A stretch of DNA of 64,000 nt from Candidatus Ideonella esbjergensis (GTDB taxonomy: Bacteria; Pseudomonadota; Gammaproteobacteria; Burkholderiales; Burkholderiaceae_C). The translations under genes and the position numbers were made by a program. Below the pieces are notes generated by a model. That model was not told where the DNA came from. It worked only from the letters and a program-made list of their open reading frames with translations, and searched no databases. The DNA is taken from positions 186,001 through 250,000 of the forward strand of contig JADJLP010000002.1 in assembly GCA_016710065.1 (NCBI GenBank). The letters are read 5' to 3'. Below, in pieces: positions 45,553 through 56,819 of the stretch (position 1 is the first letter of the stretch; each line of letters starts with the position of its first letter).

Positions 45553-46926
45553 ATGGCGCCCCACGCCGCCAACCCGCATCGCACTGCCTGGCTGGCCCAC
45601 TTTCGGCTGGGCCTGTGGCTGGGCTTGTGTGCGCTGCTGGGCGCCTGCGCGGCCCCCAAGTACACGGTGGACGACGGCCGCAAGTTGGACGAAGCCCTGC
45701 TGGGCCGCCTCAGCGCCTATGGCCAGGGCGAGCAGGCTCTGCGGCCGGCCATCGCCCGCACCGCCGCGCTGAACGACCCCGAGTGCGACAAGCAGTGGGA
45801 GCTGCCCTTTGCCGTGGCGTCCAGCCAGGGCTACGGCGACAACGACCGCGTGGCCTGGGTGCGTGCACTGGGCGTGGACGAGCGCCTGACCGTGGTGGCC
45901 GCCGCGCCGGGCTCGCCGGTGCGCAAGGGCCAGCGCATCGTGGACATTGGCGGCACGCACGACAACGACGCCGAGTCCATGTCCAGCGAATTGCAGTCGC
46001 GCCGCGACGCTGGCAGACCTTTCAAGATCGCCACCGCCGACGGCGCCAAGCTGGAAGTGCACCCCTTCGAGGTCTGCCGCGGCTACGCCCGTCTGGCACC
46101 ACCCAACGCCGCTGAAACCCAGGACTACCACTGGCTGCTCAGCGTGCACCCGCTGGAGGTGGCCCAGGTGCCGCTGACCGAGGACGAAGCCATCTGGGTG
46201 GTGCTGTGGACCCAGGGCTTGTCAGAGGAGGGCGGCGCCCGCATGAAGACCTACCACTACGGTACCAAGGTGGTGGGCACGCTGTACAACCTGTTCACCA
46301 TCGCCACCGGCCTCAAGGGCGTGGCCCTGGCCGCCGACGTGGCCATGAAGACGGCGCAGAACCTGGCCACCACGGCCGCCACCGATTTGCTGCGCCAGCA
46401 GATCATCGACCAGGGCAAGGCGCTGGCAGCGCAGAAACTGCGCGAGGGCCTGACCGACAGCGTGCGCCTGATGGCCCAGCAACAGGCTGTGACGGCGCTG
46501 CAAGTGGCCGCCAAGAACCGCGCTTCGCTCTCGGGCGTGGCGCGCATCGGCGCCACCGTGTTCGACCGGGCCGACCAGTGGGCCTTCGAGCGTGCCGCCA
46601 AGATCAGCGCCAACCCGCTGGCGGGCTTCAGCCTGCACCAGAAGCTGGTCGAGCGCGGCCTGGCCATGAACGCCTTTGTGTACGACGGCGAGCGCCTGGA
46701 AAGCCTCACCAAGCTGGCCGAGGCCCAGGGTCAGGGCGCCGCCGTGGTGGCCGCACTGGGCGGGCTCAAGCCCTCGATGTTGACCTTCGAGCTGAGCGGC
46801 ATGCCGCTGGCCTCGGCTTCGCGGGCCTTCAGCTGGGAGGACGCCACAGACACCGCCAACCCCTTCGCCAATGGCCTGATCGAAGGCGCCATGGACATCC
46901 CGCTGGAAACCAAGGCCCGCCGTTGA
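45553..46926 (+). CDS. Lipoprotein of unknown function
   Basis: 457 residues with the start at 45553, chosen because GGGAGAAA lies upstream. Lipoprotein signal with LLGACAAP. The N-terminal part holds a possible PDZ-like segment (GSPVRKGQRIVDIGGTH, about 110-150), followed by a helical middle region with alanine-rich segments (LKGVALAADVAMKTAQNLAT). I do not recognise a named domain; the layout recalls betaproteobacterial lipoproteins related to peptidase-associated proteins, but no HExxH is present. It is followed after 12 bp by the MORN-repeat gene, so they are probably co-transcribed. Both lie between the metH halves. Confidence 0.65.
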   Translation: MAPHAANPHRTAWLAHFRLGLWLGLCALLGACAAPKYTVDDGRKLDEALLGRLSAYGQGEQALRPAIARTAALNDPECDKQWELPFAVASSQGYGDNDRVAWVRALGVDERLTVVAAAPGSPVRKGQRIVDIGGTHDNDAESMSSELQSRRDAGRPFKIATADGAKLEVHPFEVCRGYARLAPPNAAETQDYHWLLSVHPLEVAQVPLTEDEAIWVVLWTQGLSEEGGARMKTYHYGTKVVGTLYNLFTIATGLKGVALAADVAMKTAQNLATTAATDLLRQQIIDQGKALAAQKLREGLTDSVRLMAQQQAVTALQVAAKNRASLSGVARIGATVFDRADQWAFERAAKISANPLAGFSLHQKLVERGLAMNAFVYDGERLESLTKLAEAQGQGAAVVAALGGLKPSMLTFELSGMPLASASRAFSWEDATDTANPFANGLIEGAMDIPLETKARR

Positions 46927-46938
46927 AGGCGTGCCCAC

Positions 46939-48801
46939 TTGAACACCCCCATGCCACTGCTTGCCCCGCGTGCCCTTGCCCTGCTGGCCCTGGTACTGGC
47001 CGTGGCCATGCCCATGGTTCCAGCGCGCGCCCAGGCGCCATCCGCCGAGCCCGTGGTGCCGGCGGCTTCGGCAATGGCGCCCGCCGCGAGCGCACCAGAC
47101 CCAGCTGCCGTCGCAGCCAGCGCCTCCGAGCCGGCTGCTGCCGCCAGTGCACCCACCCTGCCGCCGCCCGTGGTGCTGGACTGCACCGCCGCCACCAACC
47201 AGGCCAACACGGCCGACCTGAAGGCGGTGACCGCCCAGGCCCAGAAGGCCGGCCTGAAGCAACTGGCCGACCTGTTCGACGACAGCGCCGACAAATGGCA
47301 AAGGACCGTTGACGCTTGCCAGGGCCGGGCCCGCGAGCGCGCCCTGCGCAACCTGGCCGACGCCAAGAAAGTGCGCGCCGGCATCACCGATCTGCAAGGC
47401 TCGGGCGAGCAATGCGAGGGCACGCAAAAAAACGCCTCGGCGCTGCAGGACCTGGCCCGCCAGGCCATGTCCGAGCGCCGCTGGCCCGACGCCACGGTGC
47501 TGTTTCGCAAGGCTGAAGACATGTGGGATCTGGCCTCCGAGCGCTGCACCGGCGCGCCGCAACAGCAGGCCACCCAAAAGCGCGACCAAAGCGCGGTGGA
47601 CGCCCACAACGCCGAGTTCTGCGCGCCGCCGTTCGACCGGGCGCGTGAGTTCAACCAGAAGTTCCGCGCCGCCATCATGGGCCTGTCGGCGGCGGAAAAG
47701 CAGCAGCAATCGCAGATGGCCGAAACGCTGTGGCGCGAGGCGGTGAAGCAGTGCAAGGGCGCGGCCTTGGACCTGGCCCGCAACAACGCGCAGAACCTGG
47801 CCAACGAGCGCGGCACGCCCTGGGTGGCCAGCTTGCCGCCAGGGGTGACGGCGGCGCCGGCGCCGGTCAAGGCAGCCGCCAAAACCGCCGCCGCCCCAAC
47901 GGGCGGGGTGGCTGCGGCGGCCACGGCCACCGCAGCGGCCAGTCTGGCCAGTGTGGCGGCAGTGGCCCCCAAGCCCGTTGTGCCAGCCCCCGCACCGGCG
48001 TTGCCCGCCGGCCTGCCGCCTGTCGAGACCGCACCCGCACCCGCACCCGCTGCAGCGCCCGAGTTCAAGCAGATTGACGTGACCCTGGCCGGCAACACGC
48101 GCTTCATCGGCCTGTTCCAGCAAGACCCGGCCACGCGCCGCTACTCGGGCAACGGCAGCATCAGCTGGGCCAATGGCGACGTGTACGAGGGTGATGTGCT
48201 GCAGGGCCTGCGCCACGGACAAGGCGAATTCCGCTGGCCCAGCGGCCAACGCTACAAAGGCCCCTGGGTGCAGGACAAGGCCGAGGGCAAGGGCACGCTG
48301 CGCTTCGCCAACGGCAACCTCTATGAAGGCATGGTGGAAGACGGCGTGCCGCAGGGCAAGGGCGTGATGATCTACGCCGGGGGCGAGATTTTTGAAGGCC
48401 AGTTTGTGGGCGGTGTGCCCGATGGCCGTGGCGTGTACAACTGGCCCAATGGCCAACGCTACGAGGGCCCCTGGGTGAAGGGCTTGGCCACGGGCAAGGG
48501 CAAGCTGCGGTTTGCCAATGGCAATGTGTACGAAGGCCCGGTGGCCGAAGGCAGCCCGCATGGCGACGGTGTGCTCAAGTTCGCCAACGGCGACCAGTAC
48601 CAGGGCCATTTCGACAAGGGCCTGCTCGACGGCCAGGGCCGTTTCACCTGGAAGGGCGGCGACAGCTACTCGGGTGCCTGGAAGGCTGGCCTGAAGGAAG
48701 GCCAGGGCGTGATGCAGTGGGCCAATGGCGACCGCTGGGAAGGCATTTACAAGGCAGACGCGCAGACGGCCGAGGGGCAGTTGATACGCAAGGCAAAGTA
48801 G
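46939..48801 (+). CDS. Exported MORN-repeat protein
   Basis: 620 residues. Signal peptide (about 1-31, ending PARAQA), Ala/Pro-rich low-complexity region, then a helical region with several conserved cysteines (about 60-300), a second Ala/Pro-rich linker, and from about 395 to the end eight or nine MORN repeats (pattern Y.G....G..HG.G.....G..Y.G.W), for example GDVYEGDVLQGLRHGQGEF and GNLYEGMVEDGVPQGKGVM. MORN repeats form elongated beta-sheets that bind lipids or proteins. Exported; role unknown. It is 12 bp downstream of the lipoprotein gene and upstream of the repeat cluster and the SAH riboswitch. Confidence 0.8.
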   Translation: MNTPMPLLAPRALALLALVLAVAMPMVPARAQAPSAEPVVPAASAMAPAASAPDPAAVAASASEPAAAASAPTLPPPVVLDCTAATNQANTADLKAVTAQAQKAGLKQLADLFDDSADKWQRTVDACQGRARERALRNLADAKKVRAGITDLQGSGEQCEGTQKNASALQDLARQAMSERRWPDATVLFRKAEDMWDLASERCTGAPQQQATQKRDQSAVDAHNAEFCAPPFDRAREFNQKFRAAIMGLSAAEKQQQSQMAETLWREAVKQCKGAALDLARNNAQNLANERGTPWVASLPPGVTAAPAPVKAAAKTAAAPTGGVAAAATATAAASLASVAAVAPKPVVPAPAPALPAGLPPVETAPAPAPAAAPEFKQIDVTLAGNTRFIGLFQQDPATRRYSGNGSISWANGDVYEGDVLQGLRHGQGEFRWPSGQRYKGPWVQDKAEGKGTLRFANGNLYEGMVEDGVPQGKGVMIYAGGEIFEGQFVGGVPDGRGVYNWPNGQRYEGPWVKGLATGKGKLRFANGNVYEGPVAEGSPHGDGVLKFANGDQYQGHFDKGLLDGQGRFTWKGGDSYSGAWKAGLKEGQGVMQWANGDRWEGIYKADAQTAEGQLIRKAK

Positions 48802-48814
48802 CCGCGCCCTCACC

Positions 48815-48938
48815 GTCATCCCCGCGCAGGCGGGGTGCGGGAATTCACCAGCGGCACCAACAGCCTGGATTCCCGCCTTCGCGGGAATGACGAAGGTGGG
48901 ATTCGGGAATGACGAAGGTGGGGTGCGGGAATGACGGG
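48815..48938. repeat. Intergenic inverted repeat cluster C
   Basis: Contains GTCATCCCCGCGCAGGCGGGG, then GATTCCCGCCTTCGCGGGAATGACG and two shorter GGGAATGACG copies, each followed by AAGGTGGG or GGCAGG. Lies between the MORN gene and the metH promoter. Confidence 0.7.
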
Positions 48939-48950
48939 CAGGCCTTGGCC

Positions 48951-48956
48951 TAAAAT
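48951..48956 (+). promoter_or_regulatory. -10-like box of the riboswitch-controlled metH gene
   Basis: TAAAATCGCCGCC immediately before the SAH riboswitch (48962), so the aptamer would start within a few nucleotides of the RNA 5' end, as is usual for this class. Confidence 0.5.
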
Positions 48957-48961
48957 CGCCG

Positions 48962-49064
48962 CCTCCAAGGAGCGTTGCAGCAGCGCCGGGCCCCTCGCCC
49001 GCGCCGTCAGGCTTGGTGGCCCGCGAGATCGTCCGCAACCACGCTCACCCGCCCCGGGGGTGAG
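48962..49064 (+). ncRNA. SAH riboswitch upstream of metH
   Basis: Conserved core segments of the S-adenosylhomocysteine riboswitch are present in order: CCTCCAAG (48962-48969) pairs with CTTGGTGG (49012-49019) to form P1; GAGCG (48970-48974) can pair with CGCTC (49042-49046) to form the pseudoknot; the CAGGCTTGG and CGCTCACCC segments match the class consensus. Next, CTCACCC (49044-49050) can pair with GGGTGAG (49058-49064), a hairpin that shares bases with the pseudoknot strand, so the two folds exclude each other. The class switches genes on when SAH accumulates. It controls the second metH gene starting at 49124. Confidence 0.85.
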
Positions 49065-49123
49065 TCCGTTCGCGCAGAGCGTCTCGCCACGTCGGGCCAC
49101 CTGAAGTTGACCCTGCACGCACC

Positions 49124-51895
<2,772 letters not shown>

Positions 51896-51909
51896 GCTTG
51901 GGTGCGAGT

Positions 51910-52191
51910 CGTGGATCCCGCCTTCGCGGGATTGACGGGATAGATGTCGTCATCCCCGCGCAGGCGGGGATCCACGACTTGCACCGATGCCTTGTGGATT
52001 CCCGCCTATGCGGGAATGACGGGAGGCTCCGCGGGAATGACGGGATAGATGTCGTCATCCCCGCGCAGGCGGGGATCCACGACTTGCACCGATGCCTTGT
52101 GGATTCCCGCCTACGCGGGAATGACGGGAGGCTCCGCGGGAATGACGGGGACGTTGTTGTCATCCCCGCGCAGGCGGGGATCCACGGGCCG
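51910..52191. repeat. Intergenic repeat cluster D, including a 105-bp tandem repeat
   Basis: GTCATCCCCGCGCAGGCGGGGATCCACG-type dyads recur at 51949, 52054 and 52159, exactly 105 bp apart. Two full units (51949-52053, 52054-52158) differ at only a few positions and a third is partial. Each unit also holds a GATTCCCGCCTA(T/C)GCGGGAATGACG dyad and a GGGAATGACGGG half-site. The cluster sits between convergent metH and cysQ, and its right end codes for the last residues of CysQ. Confidence 0.85.
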
Positions 52192-52966
52192 CACCCTCCG
52201 CCACAAAGTGCGGGTTCTCGAAACCCGGCTTGCCATAGCCCAGCGGCTGGCCGTCATCCAGGCGGCTCACCATGCCGCCCGCTGCGCGCAGCACAGCGTC
52301 GCCAGCAGCAATGTCCCATTCCATGGTGCGGCCGAAGCGCGGGTACAGGTCGGCCTCGCCGGCGGCGACCAGGCACAGCTTGAGCGACGAGCCGGCGTTG
52401 GTGCGGGCCGCCACGCGGCGGCCGGCCAGAAAGGCGTCGAGCGCGGTCTCGTCGCCATGCGAGCGGCTGGCCACCACGGTCAGGCCCTCGGGCGGCACGG
52501 TGCGGCAGTGGATGGGGCGGTGCCCAGCGGCGTCGTCCAGCCACGCCCCCAGCCCCAAAGCGCCCGTGAACAGCCGCCCCACGGCCGGCGCGTAGACCAG
52601 GCCCAGCACCGGCACGCCGCCATCAATCAAGGCGATGTTGACCGTGAACTCGCCGTTGCGGCTGATGAACTCCTTGGTGCCATCCAGCGGGTCCACCAAA
52701 AAGAAGCGGTCGCTCACATGCGGAATATCACCTGCCGCCACGGCCTCTTCGGCCACCACCGGCACCTCAGGCGCCAGCCTGCGCAGCCCGGCCAGGATCA
52801 GCGCCTCGGCCTTCTGGTCGGCCTCGGTCACGGGCGAGGCATCGTCCTTGCGGGCCACAGCAAAGTCGCTGGCGTACACCGCCATCACCACCTCGCCGGC
52901 CTCGCGCATCAGCGGGGTGAGTGCGTCCAACCATTGGTGGGCAAGGGTTCTATCGAATGAGCTCAT
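52160..52966 (-). CDS. cysQ: 3'(2'),5'-bisphosphate nucleotidase CysQ
   Basis: 268 residues with the start at 52966 (MSSFDRTLAHQWLD). Inositol monophosphatase-fold enzyme that removes the 3' phosphate from PAP, a by-product of sulfate assimilation. Metal-binding motifs: VAEEAVAAG, the DPLDGTKEFI block, and WDIAAGDAVLRAAGG near the C-terminus. Its neighbours cysD and cysNC, divergent from it, make PAPS, which fits the role. The final residues (RGSPPARG) and the stop lie inside the repeat cluster D, so the repeat has changed its C-terminal end; the core family ends slightly earlier. The frame continues upstream to 53386 over the cysD extension, which is spurious. Confidence 0.88.
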   Translation of the reverse strand: MSSFDRTLAHQWLDALTPLMREAGEVVMAVYASDFAVARKDDASPVTEADQKAEALILAGLRRLAPEVPVVAEEAVAAGDIPHVSDRFFLVDPLDGTKEFISRNGEFTVNIALIDGGVPVLGLVYAPAVGRLFTGALGLGAWLDDAAGHRPIHCRTVPPEGLTVVASRSHGDETALDAFLAGRRVAARTNAGSSLKLCLVAAGEADLYPRFGRTMEWDIAAGDAVLRAAGGMVSRLDDGQPLGYGKPGFENPHFVAEGAARGSPPARG

Positions 52967-53050
52967 GACTTTTCCAGCTAGAAATCCAGCGATCAGGGTG
53001 GGGTCAGCATGCCAGAATTTCCCCCTCAAACATTTATTGTCTGAACTTCT

Positions 53051-54847
53051 GTGCTTGCGCCCGCCACCGACCTTGCCCTGCTGAACGCCCGCCGCCGGCG
53101 CGCGGTGCAGCTGCGCGTGGACGGCCTCAGCCTCAGCCAGATCCAGCTGGAAACCGGCCTCTCGGTGCCCACCATCATCAAGGCCTACCAGGCCTTCGAG
53201 ACCGGCGGCTGGGCCGCGATTGACGTGGGCGCACGCGGCCGGCCCAAGGGCGATGGGCGCTTGCTGGCACCCGAGCAAGAAGCCGATCTGCGCCGCCTGG
53301 CGCTGCAAGGCCCGCCCGAGGCGGCCGGCTTGCCCGCCGGCTTGTGGGACGCCGCCGCACTGCAAAGCCTGGCACTGAGCCGTCACGGTGTGGTGCTGGA
53401 AGCCCGGGCCGTGTCACGCCTGCTGGAGCGCTGGGGCCTGGCGCTGCAGCCGCTGCCCGATGCGGCGGCGCGCTCGGCGGCCGCCAGCGCCTGGGCCGTG
53501 GCCGATTGGCCTGACCTGCTGCTGCAGGCCCGCCAGCGCAAGGCCAAACTGCTGTGGTGTGGCGCACTGCCGCACCCCGATCTGCCCGTCACCGCCGGCC
53601 TGCTGCTGGCCCTGAGCCCACGCGGCAGCCTGCAATGGCTGCCGGTGGCCAAGCTGGCCTCGGCCGATGCGCACATTGATTTCATGGCGCGGCTGCTGCA
53701 CGGCAACGCACACCACTGGCTGCTGGCCCTGCACGGGCCCGACCTCCGCCGCGCCCCCGCCATCACCGCCTGGCTGGCCGCACAAGCCCGCATCGCACTG
53801 CAGCCCTGCCCGGTGGCGCTGCAGCGGCGCGGCACGGCCGAGCCGGTTGCCGCATCCGCCGCATTCACCGTGGCTGCGCCTCGCTCAGCACCCCAGCTGG
53901 CCGCCGCAGCCCACCCCGTTTTGACCCTGAAAACCACGAGCCCCACCATGAGCCTCACCCACCTGCAGCGCCTGGAAGCCGAGAGCATCCACATCATGCG
54001 AGAAGTCATCGCCGAGGCCGACAACCCGGTGATGCTGTACTCCATCGGCAAGGATTCAGCGGTCATGCTGCACCTGGCCAAGAAGGCCTTCTACCCCTCG
54101 CCGCCGCCGTTTCCGCTGCTGCACGTGGACACCACCTGGAAGTTTCGCGCCATGTACGAGCTGCGCGACCGCATGGCCAAGGAAGTGGGCATGGACCTGC
54201 TGGTGCACCACAACCCCGAGGCACAAGAGCTGGGCATCAACCCCTTCACCCACGGCTCGCAGATCCACACCGACATGTGGAAGACGCAAGGCCTGAAGCA
54301 GGCGCTGGACAAATACAACTTCGACGCCGCCTTTGGGGGCGCGCGCCGCGACGAAGAAAAAAGCCGCGCCAAGGAGCGCATCTTCAGCTTCCGCTCGGCG
54401 CAGCACCGCTGGGACCCCAAGAACCAGCGCCCCGAACTCTGGCGCCTGTACAACGGCCGCAAGATGAAAGGCGAGTCGATCCGCGTGTTCCCGATCTCGA
54501 ACTGGACCGAGCTCGACATCTGGCAATACATCGCGCTGGAAAACATCCCCATCGTGCCGCTGTACTTCGCCGCCGAACGCCCGGTGGTGGACCGCGATGG
54601 CACCCTGATCATGGTGGACGACGAGCGCTTTCCGCTGCGTGAGGGCGAGGTGCCGATGATGAAGAAGGTGCGCTTTCGCACCCTGGGCTGCTACCCGCTC
54701 TCGGGCGCGGTGGAATCGCAGGCTGAAACGCTCAACGACGTGATCCAGGAAATGCTGCTCACCAAGACCAGCGAACGGCAAGGCCGCATGATCGACCACG
54801 ACGCTGCGGCCTCGATGGAGAAGAAGAAGCAAGAGGGGTATTTCTGA
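53051..54847 (+). CDS. cysD: Sulfate adenylyltransferase subunit 2, with in-frame transposase-like N-terminal extension
   Basis: Open frame of 598 codons. Residues 300-598 are a normal-length CysD (299 residues from an internal ATG at 53948): MSLTHLQRLEAESIHIMREV, the ATP pyrophosphatase loop YSIGKDSAVMLHLAKKAF, FGGARRDEEKSRAKERIFSF and the end EKKKQEGYF. Residues 1-299 look like an IS630-type transposase: helix-turn-helix LSLSQIQLETGLSVPTIIKA (27-44), ARGRPKGDGRLLAPEQEADL, a second winged part (VVLEARAVSRLLERWGLALQ) and a DDE-like region (LLWCGALPHPDLP, then LHGPDLRRAPAITAWLAAQA) without the acidic residues. GTG start at 53051; no ribosome binding site is obvious at either start. CysD may be made from the fused frame, from 53948, or both. 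cysNC overlaps its stop by 1 bp. Confidence 0.85.
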   Translation: MLAPATDLALLNARRRRAVQLRVDGLSLSQIQLETGLSVPTIIKAYQAFETGGWAAIDVGARGRPKGDGRLLAPEQEADLRRLALQGPPEAAGLPAGLWDAAALQSLALSRHGVVLEARAVSRLLERWGLALQPLPDAAARSAAASAWAVADWPDLLLQARQRKAKLLWCGALPHPDLPVTAGLLLALSPRGSLQWLPVAKLASADAHIDFMARLLHGNAHHWLLALHGPDLRRAPAITAWLAAQARIALQPCPVALQRRGTAEPVAASAAFTVAAPRSAPQLAAAAHPVLTLKTTSPTMSLTHLQRLEAESIHIMREVIAEADNPVMLYSIGKDSAVMLHLAKKAFYPSPPPFPLLHVDTTWKFRAMYELRDRMAKEVGMDLLVHHNPEAQELGINPFTHGSQIHTDMWKTQGLKQALDKYNFDAAFGGARRDEEKSRAKERIFSFRSAQHRWDPKNQRPELWRLYNGRKMKGESIRVFPISNWTELDIWQYIALENIPIVPLYFAAERPVVDRDGTLIMVDDERFPLREGEVPMMKKVRFRTLGCYPLSGAVESQAETLNDVIQEMLLTKTSERQGRMIDHDAAASMEKKKQEGYF

Positions 54848-56751
54848 TGGCACACGTTTCCGACCTCATCGCCAGCGACATCCAGCAATACCTCAAGCTG
54901 CACGAGAAGAAGAGCCTGCTGCGCTTCATCACCTGCGGCTCGGTGGACGACGGCAAATCCACCGTCATCGGCCGGCTGCTGTACGAATCGAAGATGCTGT
55001 TCGAAGACCAGCTCGCGGCCATCGAGAACGACTCGAAGAAATGGGGCACCCAGGGCGGCGACATCGATTTCGCGCTGCTGGTGGACGGCCTGGCCGCCGA
55101 GCGCGAGCAGGGCATCACCATCGACGTGGCCTACCGCTACTTCTCCACCGACCGGCGCAAGTTCATCGTGGCCGACACGCCCGGTCACGAGCAGTACACC
55201 CGCAACATGATCACCGGCGCCTCCACCGCCGACGTGGCGGTGATCTTGATCGACGCGCGCAAGGGCGTGCTCACGCAAACCCGCCGCCACAGCTACCTGG
55301 TGAGCCTCATCGGCATCCGCAAGGTGGTGCTGGCCATCAACAAGATGGACCTGGTGGACTACTCGCAAGAGGTGTTCAACCGCATCAACGACGAGTACCG
55401 CGCCTTCGCCAAGCAGATCGGCCTGAATGACATCACCAGCATCCCGCTCTCGGGCCTGAAGGGCGACAACATGCTGGTGGCCAGCGAGCACACGCCCTGG
55501 TACCACGGCACCACGCTGATGGGCTTTCTCGAAACCTGCGAGATCGACGAAACGCGGCTGCAGAAAGAGCCCTTCCGCCTGCCCGTGCAATGGGTGAACC
55601 GGCCCAACCTCGATTTCCGCGGCTTCGCGGGCGTGGTCACCAGCGGCAGCATCAAGCCGGGTGACCGCATCCGCGCCCAGCCCAGCGGCAAAGAGAGCAC
55701 CGTGGCGCGCATCGTCACCCTCGGTGGCGACCTGCCCGAGGCCGTGGCCGGCCAGAGCATCACGCTCACGCTGGCCGACGAAATCGACATCTCGCGTGGC
55801 GACGTCATCTCCACCGCCACCAGCCCCGCTGAGGTTGCCGACCAGTTCGAGGCCACCCTGGTGTGGATGACCGACGAGCCCATGATCCCCGGTCGGCCCT
55901 ATCTGCTGAAGATCGGTGCGCAAACCGTGAGCGCCACCATCACCGAGCCCAAGTACAAGGTGAACGTGAACACCCTGGAGCACCTGGCCGCCAAGAAGCT
56001 AGCCCTGAACGAGATCGGCGTGGTGAACCTGGCGCTCGACCGCGCCATCGCATTTGATGCCTACACCGCCAACCGCGACACCGGCGGCTTCATCCTCATC
56101 AACCGCCTGACCAACAACACCGTGGGGGCCGGCATGCTGCATTTCGCCTTGCGTCGGGCCCACAACATCCACAAGCAGGCGGTGGACGTGAACAAGGCCG
56201 CCCGCGCGGCGGCACTGGGCCAGAAGCCTGCGGTGCTGTGGTTCACCGGCCTCTCAGGGGCTGGCAAGTCAACAATAGCCAACATCGTGGAGAAAAAGCT
56301 CCACGCCATGGGCCGGCACACGTATTTGCTGGATGGCGACAACGTGCGCCACGGCCTGAACAAAGACCTGGGCTTCACTGAAGTGGACCGGGTGGAGAAC
56401 ATCCGCCGCGTCTCTGAAGTGGCGCATTTGATGGCCGACGCCGGCCTGATCGTGCTCACCGCCTTCATCTCGCCGTTCCGCTCGGAGCGCGCCATGGCCC
56501 GCAGCCTGTTCCCCGAGGGCGAGTTCATCGAGGTCTATGTGGACACACCGCTCGCCGTGGCCGAAGACCGCGACGTGAAGGGCTTGTACAAGAAGGCGCG
56601 GCGCGGCGAGATTGCCAACTTCACCGGCATCTCCAGCCCGTATGAGGCGCCCGAGAACCCCGAGATCCGTGTCAACACCACCGCAGCCAGTGCCGACGAG
56701 GCGGCCGAGCAGGTGGTGGCGCACATCCGGGCGCTGGGCTTGATCGGGTGA
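54847..56751 (+). CDS. cysNC: Sulfate adenylyltransferase subunit 1 / APS kinase fusion
   Basis: 634 residues. The N-terminal CysN GTPase (1-440) has P-loop GSVDDGKST (31-39), DTPGHEQYTRNM and NKMDLVDY; it drives APS formation from sulfate and ATP with CysD. The C-terminal APS kinase (about 460-634) has GLSGAGKSTIANIV, LLDGDNVRHGLNKDLGF and SPFRSERAMARSLF; it converts APS to PAPS. The start overlaps the cysD stop by 1 bp (TGATG), so the two subunits are translationally coupled. The fusion is common in proteobacteria. Confidence 0.95.
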   Translation: MAHVSDLIASDIQQYLKLHEKKSLLRFITCGSVDDGKSTVIGRLLYESKMLFEDQLAAIENDSKKWGTQGGDIDFALLVDGLAAEREQGITIDVAYRYFSTDRRKFIVADTPGHEQYTRNMITGASTADVAVILIDARKGVLTQTRRHSYLVSLIGIRKVVLAINKMDLVDYSQEVFNRINDEYRAFAKQIGLNDITSIPLSGLKGDNMLVASEHTPWYHGTTLMGFLETCEIDETRLQKEPFRLPVQWVNRPNLDFRGFAGVVTSGSIKPGDRIRAQPSGKESTVARIVTLGGDLPEAVAGQSITLTLADEIDISRGDVISTATSPAEVADQFEATLVWMTDEPMIPGRPYLLKIGAQTVSATITEPKYKVNVNTLEHLAAKKLALNEIGVVNLALDRAIAFDAYTANRDTGGFILINRLTNNTVGAGMLHFALRRAHNIHKQAVDVNKAARAAALGQKPAVLWFTGLSGAGKSTIANIVEKKLHAMGRHTYLLDGDNVRHGLNKDLGFTEVDRVENIRRVSEVAHLMADAGLIVLTAFISPFRSERAMARSLFPEGEFIEVYVDTPLAVAEDRDVKGLYKKARRGEIANFTGISSPYEAPENPEIRVNTTAASADEAAEQVVAHIRALGLIG

Positions 56752-56819
56752 GGCAGCTTAAGTCCCGTAACACAACAGCCATCAAGAAAACCGGGGAGTC
56801 ATGAACTAAGTCGCTATCT

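Noticed and set aside
51949..52190. CRISPR array.
   Set aside because: The 105-bp units are contiguous, there are no unique spacers, and the same dyad is scattered as single copies elsewhere; no cas genes are present.
53051..53947. An intact insertion sequence next to cysD.
   Set aside because: The transposase-like part lacks the catalytic acidic residues, runs in frame into CysD and has no visible terminal inverted repeats or target duplication.
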